A model generated the notes under the pieces. It made no database searches and was not told the DNA's origin. It saw nothing but the letters and a program-made list of their open reading frames with translations. The position numbers were made by a program, and so were the translations under genes. Positions 26,201 through 39,302 of a stretch of 64,000 bases of DNA are shown here, one piece after another. Source of the DNA: Baylisascaris procyonis (Eukaryota; Nematoda; Chromadorea; Rhabditida; Ascarididae). The stretch is taken from contig JAZARR010000146.1 of the NCBI GenBank assembly GCA_037389465.1, positions 3,070,001 through 3,134,000 of the forward strand, given 5' to 3'. The first letter of the stretch is position 1, and every line of letters starts with the position of its first letter.

Positions 26201-29200
26201 TATTTTATTTCAGACAACATGCGAACATAAATTAAATAATTAAACAATTTCGGCCGCATTGATATCACATTGAAAAAATAATTTCCTGCTTCATCAAATC
26301 TGAATTATACGCCTGTTAAAATAATGCGCCAGATAAATCAGGTAATCGATTCCAATTCATCGGAATTTCTCATTAATAGTGTTTTGATAGGAGTCAATTT
26401 CGCATTAGCAGTATCTTTAAACTAGTAGATTTCTTTCGCATTAGCACTGTCTCAATATTAGTGAATTTCGCATCGATTTCCCTAATTTGTTTATTTTGTA
26501 ATATCATTTTTGTCTCTCTAGTGACGTATGTCCGCGTAATGAGAACAATAGAGTGATACCGTACGTGATTTTTTATTATTTAGATAAAGTTGTAACGTCC
26601 TTCTTCGTCCATGATTTCCGACATTTGTAACCTGGAAATGGCATCGCATTCTTTGGGTTGTCTGACTCATTATTTTTAAGAAAATGTCAAATTTTTCGCA
26701 CGTATATTGAGTTTTCCAGACCGGAAAAATAGAGGAGATTCACTACTGCAAATAAAACACTCTAATGAATAAAGAATGCTTTTTGAGTTTTCAATTGTTC
26801 AAGTGTTTCAAAAAAACGTCTAAGTTCTTGAATATGGCATATGGATAATCTGCTGAACTTGTCACCTGAATCATTGCTCACCTTAAGTGAAATGATCTGT
26901 CAATTGCAATGAGCTTTTCAATATTCAGCCTATAGCTATGTTTTCTTGACTTCTCATATAAGTAAATGCATCTGTGCGAATATATGTTTTGATGAAAACC
27001 TGAGGTAGGTTTCCTTAAACTGAAACTTGTGGTTGAAAAAGTCGCTTCGCCGTCTAAACTGATCGAAAACTGGATTGAAATAATACGCTCTCAGTTGCAA
27101 ATGGCAAAATTCATGCTTAAAACACTAATTCACGTTAACATGCAAGAATCTTCTAATGAATATTTCCAGATATTTATTGTAAGTCTCTACAATGTCACTA
27201 TGGGAAAGTGCGTTATAAGAGCAATTGTTTGCATTGAGAGATGTGCTTTTCACGAAAGCAACAAGAAAGAAGTGGATTATCGAAAAGTGCCATAAGAGAG
27301 CTTCGTAGCGGGACCTAGTACCATTCAAAAAATGCACATGAAAACATTTATAGTACCAGTCAAATCGTGGCGGGACTACCTATACACTGCGACATCTGCA
27401 AATATACTTGTGTATTATGTCAGTCTCAAATAATACTCTCCAACGATACTATTTTGATTCAGTTTGCAACCAATTTATTTTCGACAGAAAATTGATGACT
27501 TATTTCTGAGGATTTATTGTTGTTTTTATCAAAAAAGAGTCCAATAAAATAATATAGGCGTAGCGGTTTTCGTTGAATTTAGTGAGTCTTCTAAACTTTA
27601 CATGTGTTAATCTTCATTCAGCTTGGAAGTGATGAAAATTTGCAGCAGTTTTTTTTTTCAAACGTAAAAGTTTTTCGATCAGGCTGTCAGCTCCATCTGG
27701 ATTTAACAGTGAGGAGATTTTTTTGTTTACTTTTCACATCTGTCACCAAATAAACCACTTTCCTAGTTTTCTGCCCCTTATTGCGTTGCTCTGCTCGTGC
27801 AAATTTTTCGAGAGGCAAATTCATTTAAATATCCATTAAATTTTTAAATATCTGAATTTCATAAATCGATGCCCTGAAACCAAAAAAACTGCAAATTTCG
27901 ATTTCTTTTCAATTCGACATTGTGCTTTATTTCGTTGATAAATGCGTCATCGAGCGGTTGGTAAGAGCATGGTAGTTAAGACCTTAAGGTCTATTGCATA
28001 GTTAAGCAGAGTACCGCTTCAACGTAAAAGGAGTATGCTTCACGGTCGCTGATAATTTAAAAGTTCAGACGGTTAAATTATATGAAACCTATAATATTCA
28101 AGCAATTGATTTCCTTTTTTTTCTAATAATAAGACGCACTTTTCCATTATTTTTGCACTTTTTTCAACTGCATTTATCCTGAAATATCCGAAACAAGATG
28201 AGCACAAAAATTGTGACGTTTTTTTATTACTTTTTTTCAACGGGACAGTGCTAACTTTGAGTAATTTCTTCGCAAATATTTCCCACCGGAAGATGAAATA
28301 TTTCCATAAAATATTTCCTATTAGCTTTTTTTTCCATTTTTAGACAATGCTAACTGTCAAATATTTCCCAAGCCCAGCACTTATAAAATAGTGCACACTT
28401 ATGTCCATTATGCCGGATGCCTATGTCTATTAACCATCATCTAGTGGAAGTTGGTTAGCGTTGTGTCGTTTCGGAAGGGCTGATTGTCAAATCAATTGTT
28501 TCCTTCCTGCACGCAGAATGTCTCATTCGTGTGCTACGCTTAACATTATGAGTGCTAATTTTTTTTTTTTTGTGAATCGATTGACAATTCGGCGTTTTGC
28601 TTGTTTCGAATAGTGTTGTCTAATGTATCGCCACTTTTTATTGTGAAGCATAAAATTTCCAACAAATATTGCATTCTATAGTAGAAAGCAAATCTATTCA
28701 CACCTTAAACAATCTATTCACACCCTGCAATTCAATATCTTTCAGCTATATTAGTCTTTAAAAATTCCTGAAAAACTCTTCTATTTAAACTGTCAGGGGA
28801 ATATGTCCAACTGATCCCATAAACCAGTCCGCTTAACGCTTTCAACTATCGTCATTATCACCGAAGATTCAGATGAAAAATCATCGTCATTGCTGTCAGA
28901 AATTCAGATTTCTCATGTACCGCTTGGAGCTCACTTATACAAGTGCGGTTTTGCAGCATCAATCTCAAGTGTGTGAATTTTGTTGCGACATAAGTCACTT
29001 TTTGAGAATCCAGCACGATTCAACAAGTTTTTTTTTTTTTTCAGCTACCCATGCATTCATTTCATCGAAATAAGCATGGCGATTGCAGAATTTGTCACAT
29101 GAAGCGATTTTGCAGCAAATTTAATACTGCAAAATTTGCATTGTTTTGCGACAAAGGTTCAGTTTTATGGCATTAAATTTTGACATAAAATTTCGACATC

Positions 29201-29465
29201 TACAATCGAATATCGACATAGAAGGAAATGCTCTCAGAAACATATGCTGTACCCACTCGTCTACACGCCACCAACACTCTAGTTGTGGCATAATGTGTCC
29301 TATTCCAAATAATCGTCTCCTTTTGCCTTCCGCGATCCTTTTTCAGCACTTTCCGCCTTCATTTCGCTCCCTATGAACGGTTCCCCTTACATTTATTTAG
29401 AAGTGAGGTAACTTGCGGCTTCAGCTGTTCCTGAGTTGAAACTTCGAAAAACACGTACAGATGCG

Positions 29466-29530
<65 letters not shown>

Positions 29531-32500
29531 GAGCCGCCTCTCATAACGCATTTTTAAGGCGAAGTTTGCAAAAGTACATCTGCCACTTACGACAGAAAAG
29601 CGTGCATGAAAGCGTGACGATGGCCCGTCCCATGAAAACGGCGTATAACGGTCGCGGGTTTGAACACAGCTTAATTTCTTAAAATTCGGCCACCACACAC
29701 TCTTTGGAATCAGTTCACTTAATTCGAACACTAATGATTATATTTATATGGCACCTAACGAAGATCCGATACGGAAAGGTAAAAGGAAGAAATCACTCAT
29801 ATTTCGATGTAATGGCATAACCATAAACGTTGGTGGCAGCGATCATTAAATCGCCTCATCACATAGAAATACACACTACGTCTGCTCACATCATATATTA
29901 GATACGTGCGACATTCTTTTAGGGTCACTTAACGCCTTCTAAATTTTCTGTTCTCAATTAAGAATTTTTTATTCATCAACCTCTATCGCTAAATCACAAT
30001 CTCTGTATTACAAATGAGAATCGGTCAGAGGTGTGAGCCTCTTGCTTTGTTTCAGGTGAAGAAGTCCGCATTTGGTAAATTCCAGAAACTAATTTAACAT
30101 CATGGGGACCGTCCTTTGTAGACTGTGGACAAGAAATTCAAATTCGTTGAGTAACCTAGAAGAAGTCTTAAGTCTAACCGTTCCTTAATGGCCAACCGTA
30201 GAGGTCAGTAGTTATGAAGTTGGACAGTAAAGTTTGAAGGATGGATACTAATATTGTGCCAGCGACGAGGCTAATATTTTAAAATAATATAACTTCTATA
30301 TATAATTGAACAACTTCCAACAAATGATCACACTTTCTATACTTCTTTTCTTTACGATCCATTTGATCTTTGAACTTCGAAGAATGCCTTTAGTGAGTTT
30401 TTTATCATCTAAGACACAACGTCATACAAAATTAAACCTCTAGTGGGATGTTTTTTGCACGAATGAAGCTGGAACTTGAACTTGAACTTGAAGTCTACAT
30501 AGGAGTTCAATGGTGATACTGTGTAATAATGCCAATTCAGGGTTGTCGTTATTATTAATCATCTAGTCAAATATGCTAAGGAAGCGGTAAAAAGCGCGAA
30601 ACTTATTCGTTTAGAGTGTTTATGATGAAATTGAAAATCAAGATATATTGGCTATCGCGTTGTGGTACGAATAGCATTCTCATGAGAATACTTTAAATTT
30701 ATCTCTCTTCAAATGTTAACAAGTATGATCGATATCAACGAATGCATATTTCTATCGTTGCATTTCGAAAGAACAATTCACGCTAAATGTTGAGAAAAAA
30801 GAAAGTTCGTAAGTAAAAAAAAGAAATAGCTTTCCATAACTGATAGTTCACTTATATAATCTCTATAAAATAAAGCAATTAAAAATGCTCATCGTGATGC
30901 GTTCTCTCTTAATTCTCCAAATATTTTCTATGAACGCTAACCACTGATCATTATAACATTAGCTTCTTCATGAAGTGGCATTTTTATCTTCGCGCTTTCA
31001 AAGCGTCATAAAATAACTGTCCGATTTCTACTACAAGTATGTCTTAGAATTATCGATCAGACCTTCATCGTCTTAAAATAGATTGTCGGCCTTTCATTTT
31101 ATTATAAACTCAACATATCGGATTTAGAATTTCATTTAGTGAACACTTATGATATATAAATATATGGCTTATCGCGTAAATTCTATCACAAATGAATTTT
31201 GCAGTAATTTGCTTGCTCGAATTTGAAAATGGAATACTCTTTTATCTTTTTCATTGAATATTGCCGGAAGCGTTAGAATGCTTTAATAGGCCTATGCAAC
31301 CATATATAACGTAGCCGCACCCAAACTGATTATGTATAAGAACAGCGACTAAATGTAGTATGAGATGAGATGCTGTATAAACATCTAACATATTGAACAA
31401 AAAAAAAAAACTATTGCATACTCAGTTATCCAACATTTTTCACCATTCAATTCAAAATTTTATTGCCACTCGAAAAGGGCTCGATATTAATAAATTACAT
31501 CTGAATACGGTATATGAAGGTTTTTTTTGCGCCGATATCATTGCACAAACAAATTAGAAACATCAAAGATCAAGGCGTTCGCAATCATATTTAATGTCTA
31601 TTTTAGTTTCAGGCAATTGTATTACTTCGATGTTTATCCCGATGGTGGAGTTATCGACAGCACTGAGTAAGGCATTTATTTGAGAATATATCCATAAAAA
31701 GATTCTCTTGAACACTAGCGATTACCTAATTATATGAAATTAATGTCAACTAATTTGCTGCAATTTGATGTGATAGTTCAATTTTGGTGGTGAATTTCGT
31801 GATATGAAGAGGAGCACCTAAAATTCTTTCGCTTCAGCATTCCGCAAAAAAAAAAGAAATCTGAGAAATTGCATAAAAAACAATCTTAAAAAAAACGAAT
31901 TTTCTAGGCCCATGAAAAGAACACCAATGGATAGAAGCTCTATGGTCAGGTATGATGCCTTTAATTTTTGTCAATAATTTTTGTGCATATGACTCTTATT
32001 AATTTTTTCCCAGTAAACTTCATCCCTACTTCACATTTTATTTTCCAAAGGAAAGTAACCGCCATTTCAATTGAAAAAAACTAGAATAATTCAACGGTTA
32101 CTAAAAGAACAACGAGTATTTGTGTTTTCTTCCAGTCACCTAAATGTGTAAAAATCCCACAAATTAAGGGCATTCTTCGGTCGCAATCTGTAGCTTTGTG
32201 ATATGGACCTGAATTTTAAACGCTACTACGTAAAATTTGAAAATTTTAATTGCTTTGTTTCGGACATTGATTCTATACGATAGAGATAGGATAAACTGCA
32301 TTGACTGAACATTAAATGTTGTCGGATTATGGTGATTTTGAAGTGGGCTTCACCCAATTTTTCTGCGACAACCTTATCATTCGACCAATAACCTCTGTCA
32401 GCATTACACAGTGAACTTTTAAATTAAACCCAACTTGACGAAAAAGCATAACTTCTGCAACAAGTGCTGCAAAACCGTTGAGTGCTTCAATTCATTGAGC

Positions 32501-35500
32501 TTCACTTATGGAATCTGAACCGTGTGAAGTTCGCCTGATGAATCACAGTGGAACAACATGCTTCTTGGCCAAAGACACGGACTCTCTAAGCCTACTGGCC
32601 GTTTCTGCAGGGTTGCGAAGGCCGACAGCTAGGGAAAAGATGCTAAAGAAATTGGTATTTATAGGCAAGAGGTAGTAAATTTCGATTTTATAATTTAAGT
32701 CGGAACTTTAAAAATGTTCGGCGACTTTGCGTTTTCGTTCGCTGAATGTTGTTGGTTGAATAATGCGGCAAACTGATGGCCGAATAATTCCAGAAAATAA
32801 ATGTTCGAGGAGTGGGAAGCTTTTCTTCAACTAAATCTCACTAATGTTTGCTGACTCTTACTAAGGCAACCATCATATTCGCTCAAAAGCACAAATGGTT
32901 CCTACTAATGAATGCATATCCAGCACTGAATGAGTGAGATGTGAACATTCCTTCTTGTTGATTGTTGGCATTGACTTCATAGTCGTCTCAAATTTGAACA
33001 AACCATTCAAGCTTTTCAGCGAATACGGCGATTACCTTCGCAATGATACGGAGAAATTAATGAGAACCAACAAGAATCATTTCTTGTATTCCTAAGAATT
33101 AAGATTTTTTATCGTAATAAGCTTTGGAAACAGAGATCAAACACCGCTTACTATAAATGAAAAAAAGACCGAGAACGTTCACTTTGAAGGTGCATTTAGA
33201 GAGGGATTTATTGATGCAGGTGGACGAATTACATTTTGCAAGCATATAGGTGAGGATTCATATGTTTCATGGATAAGTTTTGCTGGTGTTAATTGAAAGC
33301 AAAGGTGGAAAAGTACAAGAAATCCGTTTCAAAACACAATATGTAAGAAGAAAACAAAAAATTTCTATTATTTAGCTTTTTTTCTTCCCTTTATTAATGG
33401 CTTTCGTTGAATGCTTATTGCACGATGATAATGTTGAGTGCTTTTTATGTGAACATCATGTGGAGTTGACCGAGTAATGGTGCAAATAGAGAAAGAAATG
33501 AACAAAAAAGACGAGAACGGAAATGGAAAATGAATGGATCGCTTGTGCACTTGGAATACGGAAAAGATAAATAACTATAATGCTCCAAGAATATGAGATA
33601 CTCGCGAATGCACACAAAGAGGAGGAAATATGAGCAGAAGATGGGTCATTTTGAGCTGGAATTTGTGAGAAACACTTGCCGTTCCTTGAGCTTGCCGAAG
33701 GATGCGATGTTCATGAATTGTAGGGGTTTCCTGGGGATATCTCGAAGGAATCCACCTTCTATCTTCAGCAAGCCACTTATTGTGAAGACCTTTTTTTAAC
33801 TTCACGCAATAATTCAAGACTACTACGTATTACTCATACAGCTTAAGGGCATTAGTGATATCGAGTAATACATTGTAAGAAACCTACCTCCCGCCTTTTC
33901 AAGTTCGAACAGGCAGTGAGCAGTACCGAATAATATAATGAAGTTGGTTGTGAAAGCTATCACCATTTGAGGTGGTCATCAATACAGTTTTAGAACCAGC
34001 AAGGCGTCTCCAACACTGTGCATATCAATCCTTCAAATTTGAAACTCCTATGTACTGAAGGCATTTGGGGTGTCGCATAAAGCTGTTCAACAAATGTACC
34101 CTCTTTCTTTAAGCAAGCACAAATCCCAAGGTTCTTCCTTTAATACAAATAGTAGGGAGCGCTTTAAACTCTCTTGGACCCTTAAACGTTTTGGTTGTTA
34201 AAAGAGATTTCTTCAGCGTGAAAAGAATCTGACTCGTTCTCTCCTACCAGTCAGAATCGACCAAGAAATAAAGTTAGAATAGCCGTTACGCTCACTCACA
34301 CATGCGAGACAAAACCTACGAACCTGAGAGCTTTTCCATGCACCCAAAAAAGTGGAGGGAAGGGGAGGTTGCAGAAACTGGCAATTTCAGGTGAATTTCT
34401 TTTCCTTGCCCTTCGATTGTTAGGATCTCTCTGAAAATGCTGGAATTTGCATCTCCTTTTTGTGAAATAAAGAATTTAGTGATGATATGCCTGCTCATCT
34501 ATGATTGAGATATCTAATTTTTAGCATGACTATGATACAATTCGAAGAGACTGGACATACCAAATTAGGTATTAATGCAGTATTACCTGTGCTGAAAGAC
34601 AGCCTATAGAACTTAAAAAGGGAAAACAAAATCCCAATGAGCTTACATCCTGCTTTTTGTTCAGATTCGGTAAACGAGTACCTATGGACAGAATTTCGAT
34701 GGTCAGGTTTGTACTTTCTTTGTTTCGCTTCGTTTAATGCTTTCACTGTGAATATTTAAGATGCCTGCGATTCATTTTGAAACTCGCTGCACCAAATGAC
34801 TCTAAGTTGGGTAATTTGATCGCGACCGGTGACGGATTGATCCCGGAGTTGACTCTGAAGTGGTCATTTCCGAGTGCACTCCGAAGCTGACTCTTTTGTT
34901 GACTCCGGCGTTCAACCAGGGGTCGATTCCATGCTTTAGGATAGGCTGGAGTTTTTCACTGACAGTCCAAGCCACGCACTTTTAGTATTCTTGACCCTTG
35001 ACTCTTTTTCTTGGCACCAAAAGCAACTGCCTGGACAAGAAACATCCGTATAAGTGCTGCTGCGGATAGCCTTCACTTGGGGAACTCGGCAATTGCAAAC
35101 GTATATTCTGGGATGAGGGCGCTCGCCAAGTTCCTGACCTAATGCTCCAATCCAGGACCTAATATTTTCGGATATCCCGATGACCTTCTTTCCCTATCAC
35201 CGTTAAGCGGGGAAGCAATCGTGGCAATATTATCACCAACACTAATCAGTAATTTAAATTCTATTATTGGCAGTACTAAGTGTGGCCATTAGTATTCTTT
35301 TCTACTAACAGAATAATATACTAGCAATAACCCTTGGCAGTAGTATCTCCAGCGCAACTACCATTTAATAGTCTGCTGAGCAGTATTAGCAGTAGCGGTA
35401 ACTGGTAACACCAGCAATATCAGTAATTGACTAGTAAATAATAATACCCGTACAAGTTACTGGCATCATCAATAAGTAGATTATTATCAGCTGCTCTATC

Positions 35501-38500
35501 AGTAAATTACTGAGCACTCATCGCCAAAGCTTATGCCAAAAAATATGGGGATAAAGTAGTGGAGGTGCATAAAACGTCTCTCAAGCATAGATCATCTGAA
35601 TTTTCTGCTGCAAAAACTGCAAAGAGCATTGATGTCAAAAATACGGCTAATCATTAACAACATCAAAAGATTTCTGATAAATCAGTCTCTTTTGCTAGCC
35701 CCTTCTTAGTGATCTTTCTATCTTACTGAAAGATATTTTCACAGCGGAGCAAATTTACAGGAATTTCGACAAAAGTGGACCCCACAGAATTTCAAAAAAA
35801 AAAGGAAACTTTATTGGTTGAAAAAAAAAGGGATTCTTGATTACGGTCTGTAAAACCTACTTCAGTCTTTTAAGAGGAATTTTTTTAAAGTAATTTTTTC
35901 CGAAGTTCTAGCGAATTCCACAACTGTAACTCGTTTCACTAAAAGAATGAGTGGAAGTTTTATTTGCCAATTCCACACAAAAAGCGATATCGCATTTGCA
36001 TAAAAATAGGTTCATTGTTGCAATGAAAACCCACACAATTTGTACTGTAGTTCCAAATATATACAACTGAAGTAAATCCTAATTTTGATGTTTCTTTACT
36101 CAGCCGTGATATAGTGGAGTTAATCGTTTTAACTATATGGGCAAATTCCCTTTTTTGCGTCGTGAAAAATATGGTTGAAATCGCATTTGAAATACGTAAA
36201 AAAAAACGAAAGCAAAACGATTTCCTTACATCGTTGTTTTTTTTTTCACTGCATAACAATACACTACTTATGTAATTTTCATCAATCACAACAATGTTGT
36301 CTCCTATAATTGATTCCATTTGAAGGAAAGTCATTTGTAGAATCGACGTAGTAGCCTTTAAATATTATAGTGAGATGAATAGCCTTAATAAATTAAAAAT
36401 AAATTAATTTACTCATTATACAAGGAAAGCAAATATTATTTTGGAATAAATGGAAGAGCTCATTAGAAGAATTGGTGTGATATGCATTTTTTTACTTTCC
36501 ATTCAACTAAAACCAGCTTCACACAATACCGATCAATAATAAATATATCGAGTAATATTTATCGATTTGAATTGATCGTGCCACTTTAAAGAAGCTCCTT
36601 AAACGCAATCATTTTCAGGTAGTGTGGTTAGTGTAAGATGAAAATTAGATCGATATTAAATGTATGCAAATTTTTCAACGCTTTAAATATCTGTACATCG
36701 TTTTCAAGCTGATGAATCAACGCAAAGTACAGCCTAAGAGTCTTCTTGTGAGTGCTTTATGCCCATCAAATTTTTTAGGCGGAAAATGATGAAAAAATCT
36801 CCCTTCTGCACTGCTGCAAACGAATGCAATTGGTTGATGAATAATGAGACAGCCACTTTGCAGCTTCACTTACGATATAATGTCTACGAGGAGAATTACG
36901 GAGGCGGGGGGGGGGGGAGGGTGCGGAGACGGAAGGAAGGGAGAGAGAAAACGAAGCAATCAGCTACTATTCTCGAGCCTCAACAAATCACAAATCATTA
37001 TTGCTAATCGCATTCCCCACTGAACTATTTGATGACTTTTTGTAATTTTCAGATTCGGAAAAAGAGCTCCTATGGACAGATCAAGTATGGTTCGGTATGT
37101 GTTGCATAAAGTATCCTAAATTTTTGCCTTTTATATCTAACGTTTCTTTCAAAAAAAACATATACGATTTAATTTGTGTCGTAGTTCAGTGATGTAATTT
37201 GATACGTTATTCGATTCATGATCGAAAAAAAAAACGTTCGGAAGGTGAAGCACGATAGAAATACGCATCACAAAAGCCCGCATCGCTTTAAAATTTATCG
37301 AAAATGCCTACCTTTGCGAGTGTTAGTAATGATTCTGCGTGCAGCCACTTCTTTCTGGACATATCATTTGAAAAGAGTTGAACAGTTCATCTGTCTCGAT
37401 GTAAAAATACTGTACTTCTTGCATGCTTCAAAAAAAACCAGTGATAGATGGACAAAACAAAGTACAGATCGCAGTTTGGATATCACAAAATATTACTGAA
37501 GAGAATGCAGTGTTCACCAGATGCAGTTTAAGAAGATCGTTTGTTCGTTGGCTGAATCTCTTGTGCCTCATATTAGTGCAATCTTTCATCTACGTAGTGT
37601 TTGCTCCCTCTGAGTTTAGCTATTAGATGTTTTTTGAAGAACGTTCCTCATGTAACTGCAACGGCAACCCTCGTGAAGCTTTCCCCATCGCTGCATGGAA
37701 TACATGCTGGGTAATTTTTATCATTACTATAGACTGAGTGAATGACCGCATTTATATAAGCTGCAGATTGTCCATACTATATTACTGTAGGTCCTTTGCA
37801 ACAGTTTTATATGTTTATTAAGCGCAGTTCCAACAAAGAAAATTCTGATTCTCGACACAGCGAATCATTGAATCAGATGACCAATGTCTAATTGCAAATA
37901 TGGGCACAGAGTTCTGAGGTTTTGAAGCAATCTCAAGTAATAAAGACTTCGAGACATTTTCAAAACATATGTGAAAAATCTAGAGTTGCGATCACTCCTA
38001 GATCTTCTTTTAAACTTTTAGGGTGTCAATAACCGCACTTTTTTGTGGAACTTAACTGGCTGCTGTGTCGTGCCGAATTTTGAACACAGGTTGCCCATAC
38101 CACCCTCCTCCCGTGCCCGCCCTCTGAATTCCTCCAAGACAACGCATACAGGTAAAGTTGGAAATCACATCAAGGAAAATACGGTTTTGAAAGAAGTTCC
38201 CGTCCATTAGGAAACGTTAGGTTATTTGCAAATTAAGGGCATCGTTTCATCGCCCTCGCCAAATCGGAAGGAACGGAGAAAAAGGTCGCGATTGATGCCC
38301 ATGTTATTTAATGCAATGAGAGGAGTTAACATGAAGTTTTTTCTCGGCGCTGATCAAGGACCAAGAGGGCGGTGCCATGTGCTTGATTGTTAAACAGTGG
38401 AAAGGAAGGAAGGAGGGAGGGAGGTGGAGGCGGATTGATCGGTCCATCCACAATTCGCTTCATATCACAAAGCGACATGGCCCATTTCATATTTGTTTCA

Positions 38501-39046
38501 GGTTTGGAAAGAGGGTGCCCATGGACAGAAGCAGTATGGTGAGGTAAATTGCTACTTTTTAAAAAGTGCTACGGAAACATTCCATCAAATTATGCTCGAC
38601 GTCTATTTTTTAGTGACATTTCTTTCTAAAGAAACCTCAGATGCATTTAATGTGTGGATGTGTAATAAGCCAAAACTTGCCAAATGAAGAACGCCAATAC
38701 GCGCTTAAGAAATTATCACATAACAACAGTGCAGAAGAAAGCTCGATAAGATTCAAAAATAAAATTCTCAGAGATCATGCTGTTGAGATTGTGTTTCAAA
38801 TAGAGGATGCTAGAGGTTTTGTGCAGCAAAAATTTAGACCCGGCCGCATGTTCCCTCAACAACTGTGCAACCGCCGTTGCCTTAAACAGCTTTGGGATAT
38901 CGGTTGAAGAGAGACATATATGATTTGTCTGTAAGCAGAAATGACGGGTAGTTTTGTTGATGGAATGCTCATCGCTAGTTTTCAGATTTGGGAAACGCGA
39001 TTTTCCGCTGTACACCGATGACGCATATTCTACATCATTCTTCTAG
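23222..39046 (+). CDS. flp-7: flp-7 FMRFamide-like neuropeptide precursor
   Basis: Seven exons: 23222-23292, 31613-31666, 31908-31949, 34665-34706, 37053-37094, 38502-38543 and 38986-39046 (TAG). Every junction is phase 2, and the spliced frame is 117 codons. Residues 1-19 are a signal peptide (MIRFVVLIAAAILCQLLLA). A spacer (QLYYFDVYPDGG) follows, then MKR and four peptides each followed by GKR: TPMDRSSMVRF (47-57), VPMDRISMVRF (61-71), APMDRSSMVRF (75-85) and VPMDRSSMVRF (89-99). The Gly gives a C-terminal amide and KR is the proprotein-convertase site, so all four should be secreted as amidated peptides. The MVRF-amide ending with PM(D/Q/E)RS is diagnostic of nematode FLP-7. A 15-residue acidic tail ends the precursor. 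Exons 4-6 are each exactly 42 nt and carry one repeat unit. The first intron is 8.3 kb. Confidence 0.93.
24839..24858 (+). repeat. G-rich tract
   Basis: Three G-runs (4, 5 and 8 bases) separated by purines, sense strand of flp-7 intron 1. Confidence 0.85.
25438..25501 (+). repeat. G-rich block with eight G-runs
   Basis: Eight runs of three to six G separated by one to five bases in about 64 nt, on the sense strand of flp-7 intron 1. The pattern easily meets the usual G-quadruplex rule (four runs of at least three G with short loops). Whether it folds or acts is not shown. Confidence 0.85.
27979..27992. repeat. 14-bp perfect palindrome
   Basis: AGACCTTAAGGTCT is self-complementary. It sits next to a stretch (about 27950-27970) that faintly resembles a tRNA 5' half. 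Confidence 0.7.
29468..29527. repeat. (TA)n microsatellite
   Basis: About 30 uninterrupted AT/TA units. The overlapping YIYIYI open frames on both strands come from this array and are not genes. Confidence 0.95.
34830..35520. repeat. degenerate short-motif region in flp-7 intron
   Basis: 34830-35000 repeats variants of TTGACTC/GACTCCG many times on the + strand. 35230-35520 repeats variants of CAGTA/AGTAAT. The first half is GC-richer than its surroundings. No coding frame was seen. It looks like eroded tandem or interspersed repeat DNA inside the intron between flp-7 exons 4 and 5. Confidence 0.5.
36901..36946 (+). repeat. G-rich tract upstream of flp-7 exon 5
   Basis: A 12-base G run followed by GGG and GG groups, purine-rich throughout, ending about 105 nt before the 42-nt exon at 37053. 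Confidence 0.85.
38398..38433 (+). repeat. GGA/GGGA-rich tract upstream of flp-7 exon 6
   Basis: Imperfect GGAA/GGGA units with several GGG groups, ending about 68 nt before the 42-nt exon at 38502. Confidence 0.85.
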
Positions 39047-39296
39047 AAATGTTTTTGAAAACTACATTAACAAATCAAAAATTCATCAAAGCAGATGTTT
39101 TATCGACGGTACAACGAACGTACTGAACATGCCGACCTGCACAACGACGACCAATCATCGCCCGAGATTACATCTCTTCATGCAGCCGGCTGCTTTGCCC
39201 TCATGTGAATACAAACGCCTCTAAACAATTCTCGTGCTTCATCAATTTGCCCACAATTTCATGTCATCATCGAATCGATGAAATCTCTTAAACCAC

Positions 39297-39302
39297 AATA
39301 AA
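39297..39302 (+). terminator. putative flp-7 poly(A) signal
   Basis: Canonical AATAAA 251 nt after the flp-7 stop codon, the first good match downstream. Confidence 0.5.

Larger units (their letters stand above)
23293..31612 (+). other. flp-7 intron 1 (8.3 kb)
   Basis: Donor GA|GTAAGT and acceptor TTTCAG. An acceptor six bases earlier (TTTTAG, ending 31606) is in frame and would change the junction by two residues. The intron holds G-runs (24839-24858, 25438-25501), a (TA)n array (29468-29527) and a palindrome at 27979-27992. No nested gene could be supported. Long first introns often carry neuronal enhancers, but no motif was identified. Confidence 0.8.

Noticed and set aside
29393..29731. 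Open frames of 112 and 73 codons over the (TA)n array
   Set aside because: Their length is due to the repeat (YI codons on both strands), with no splice or product support.
35960..36334. 124-codon minus-strand frame in a flp-7 intron
   Set aside because: One frame of this length is expected by chance in 64 kb of such composition; the residues look non-coding and it crosses A/T runs.
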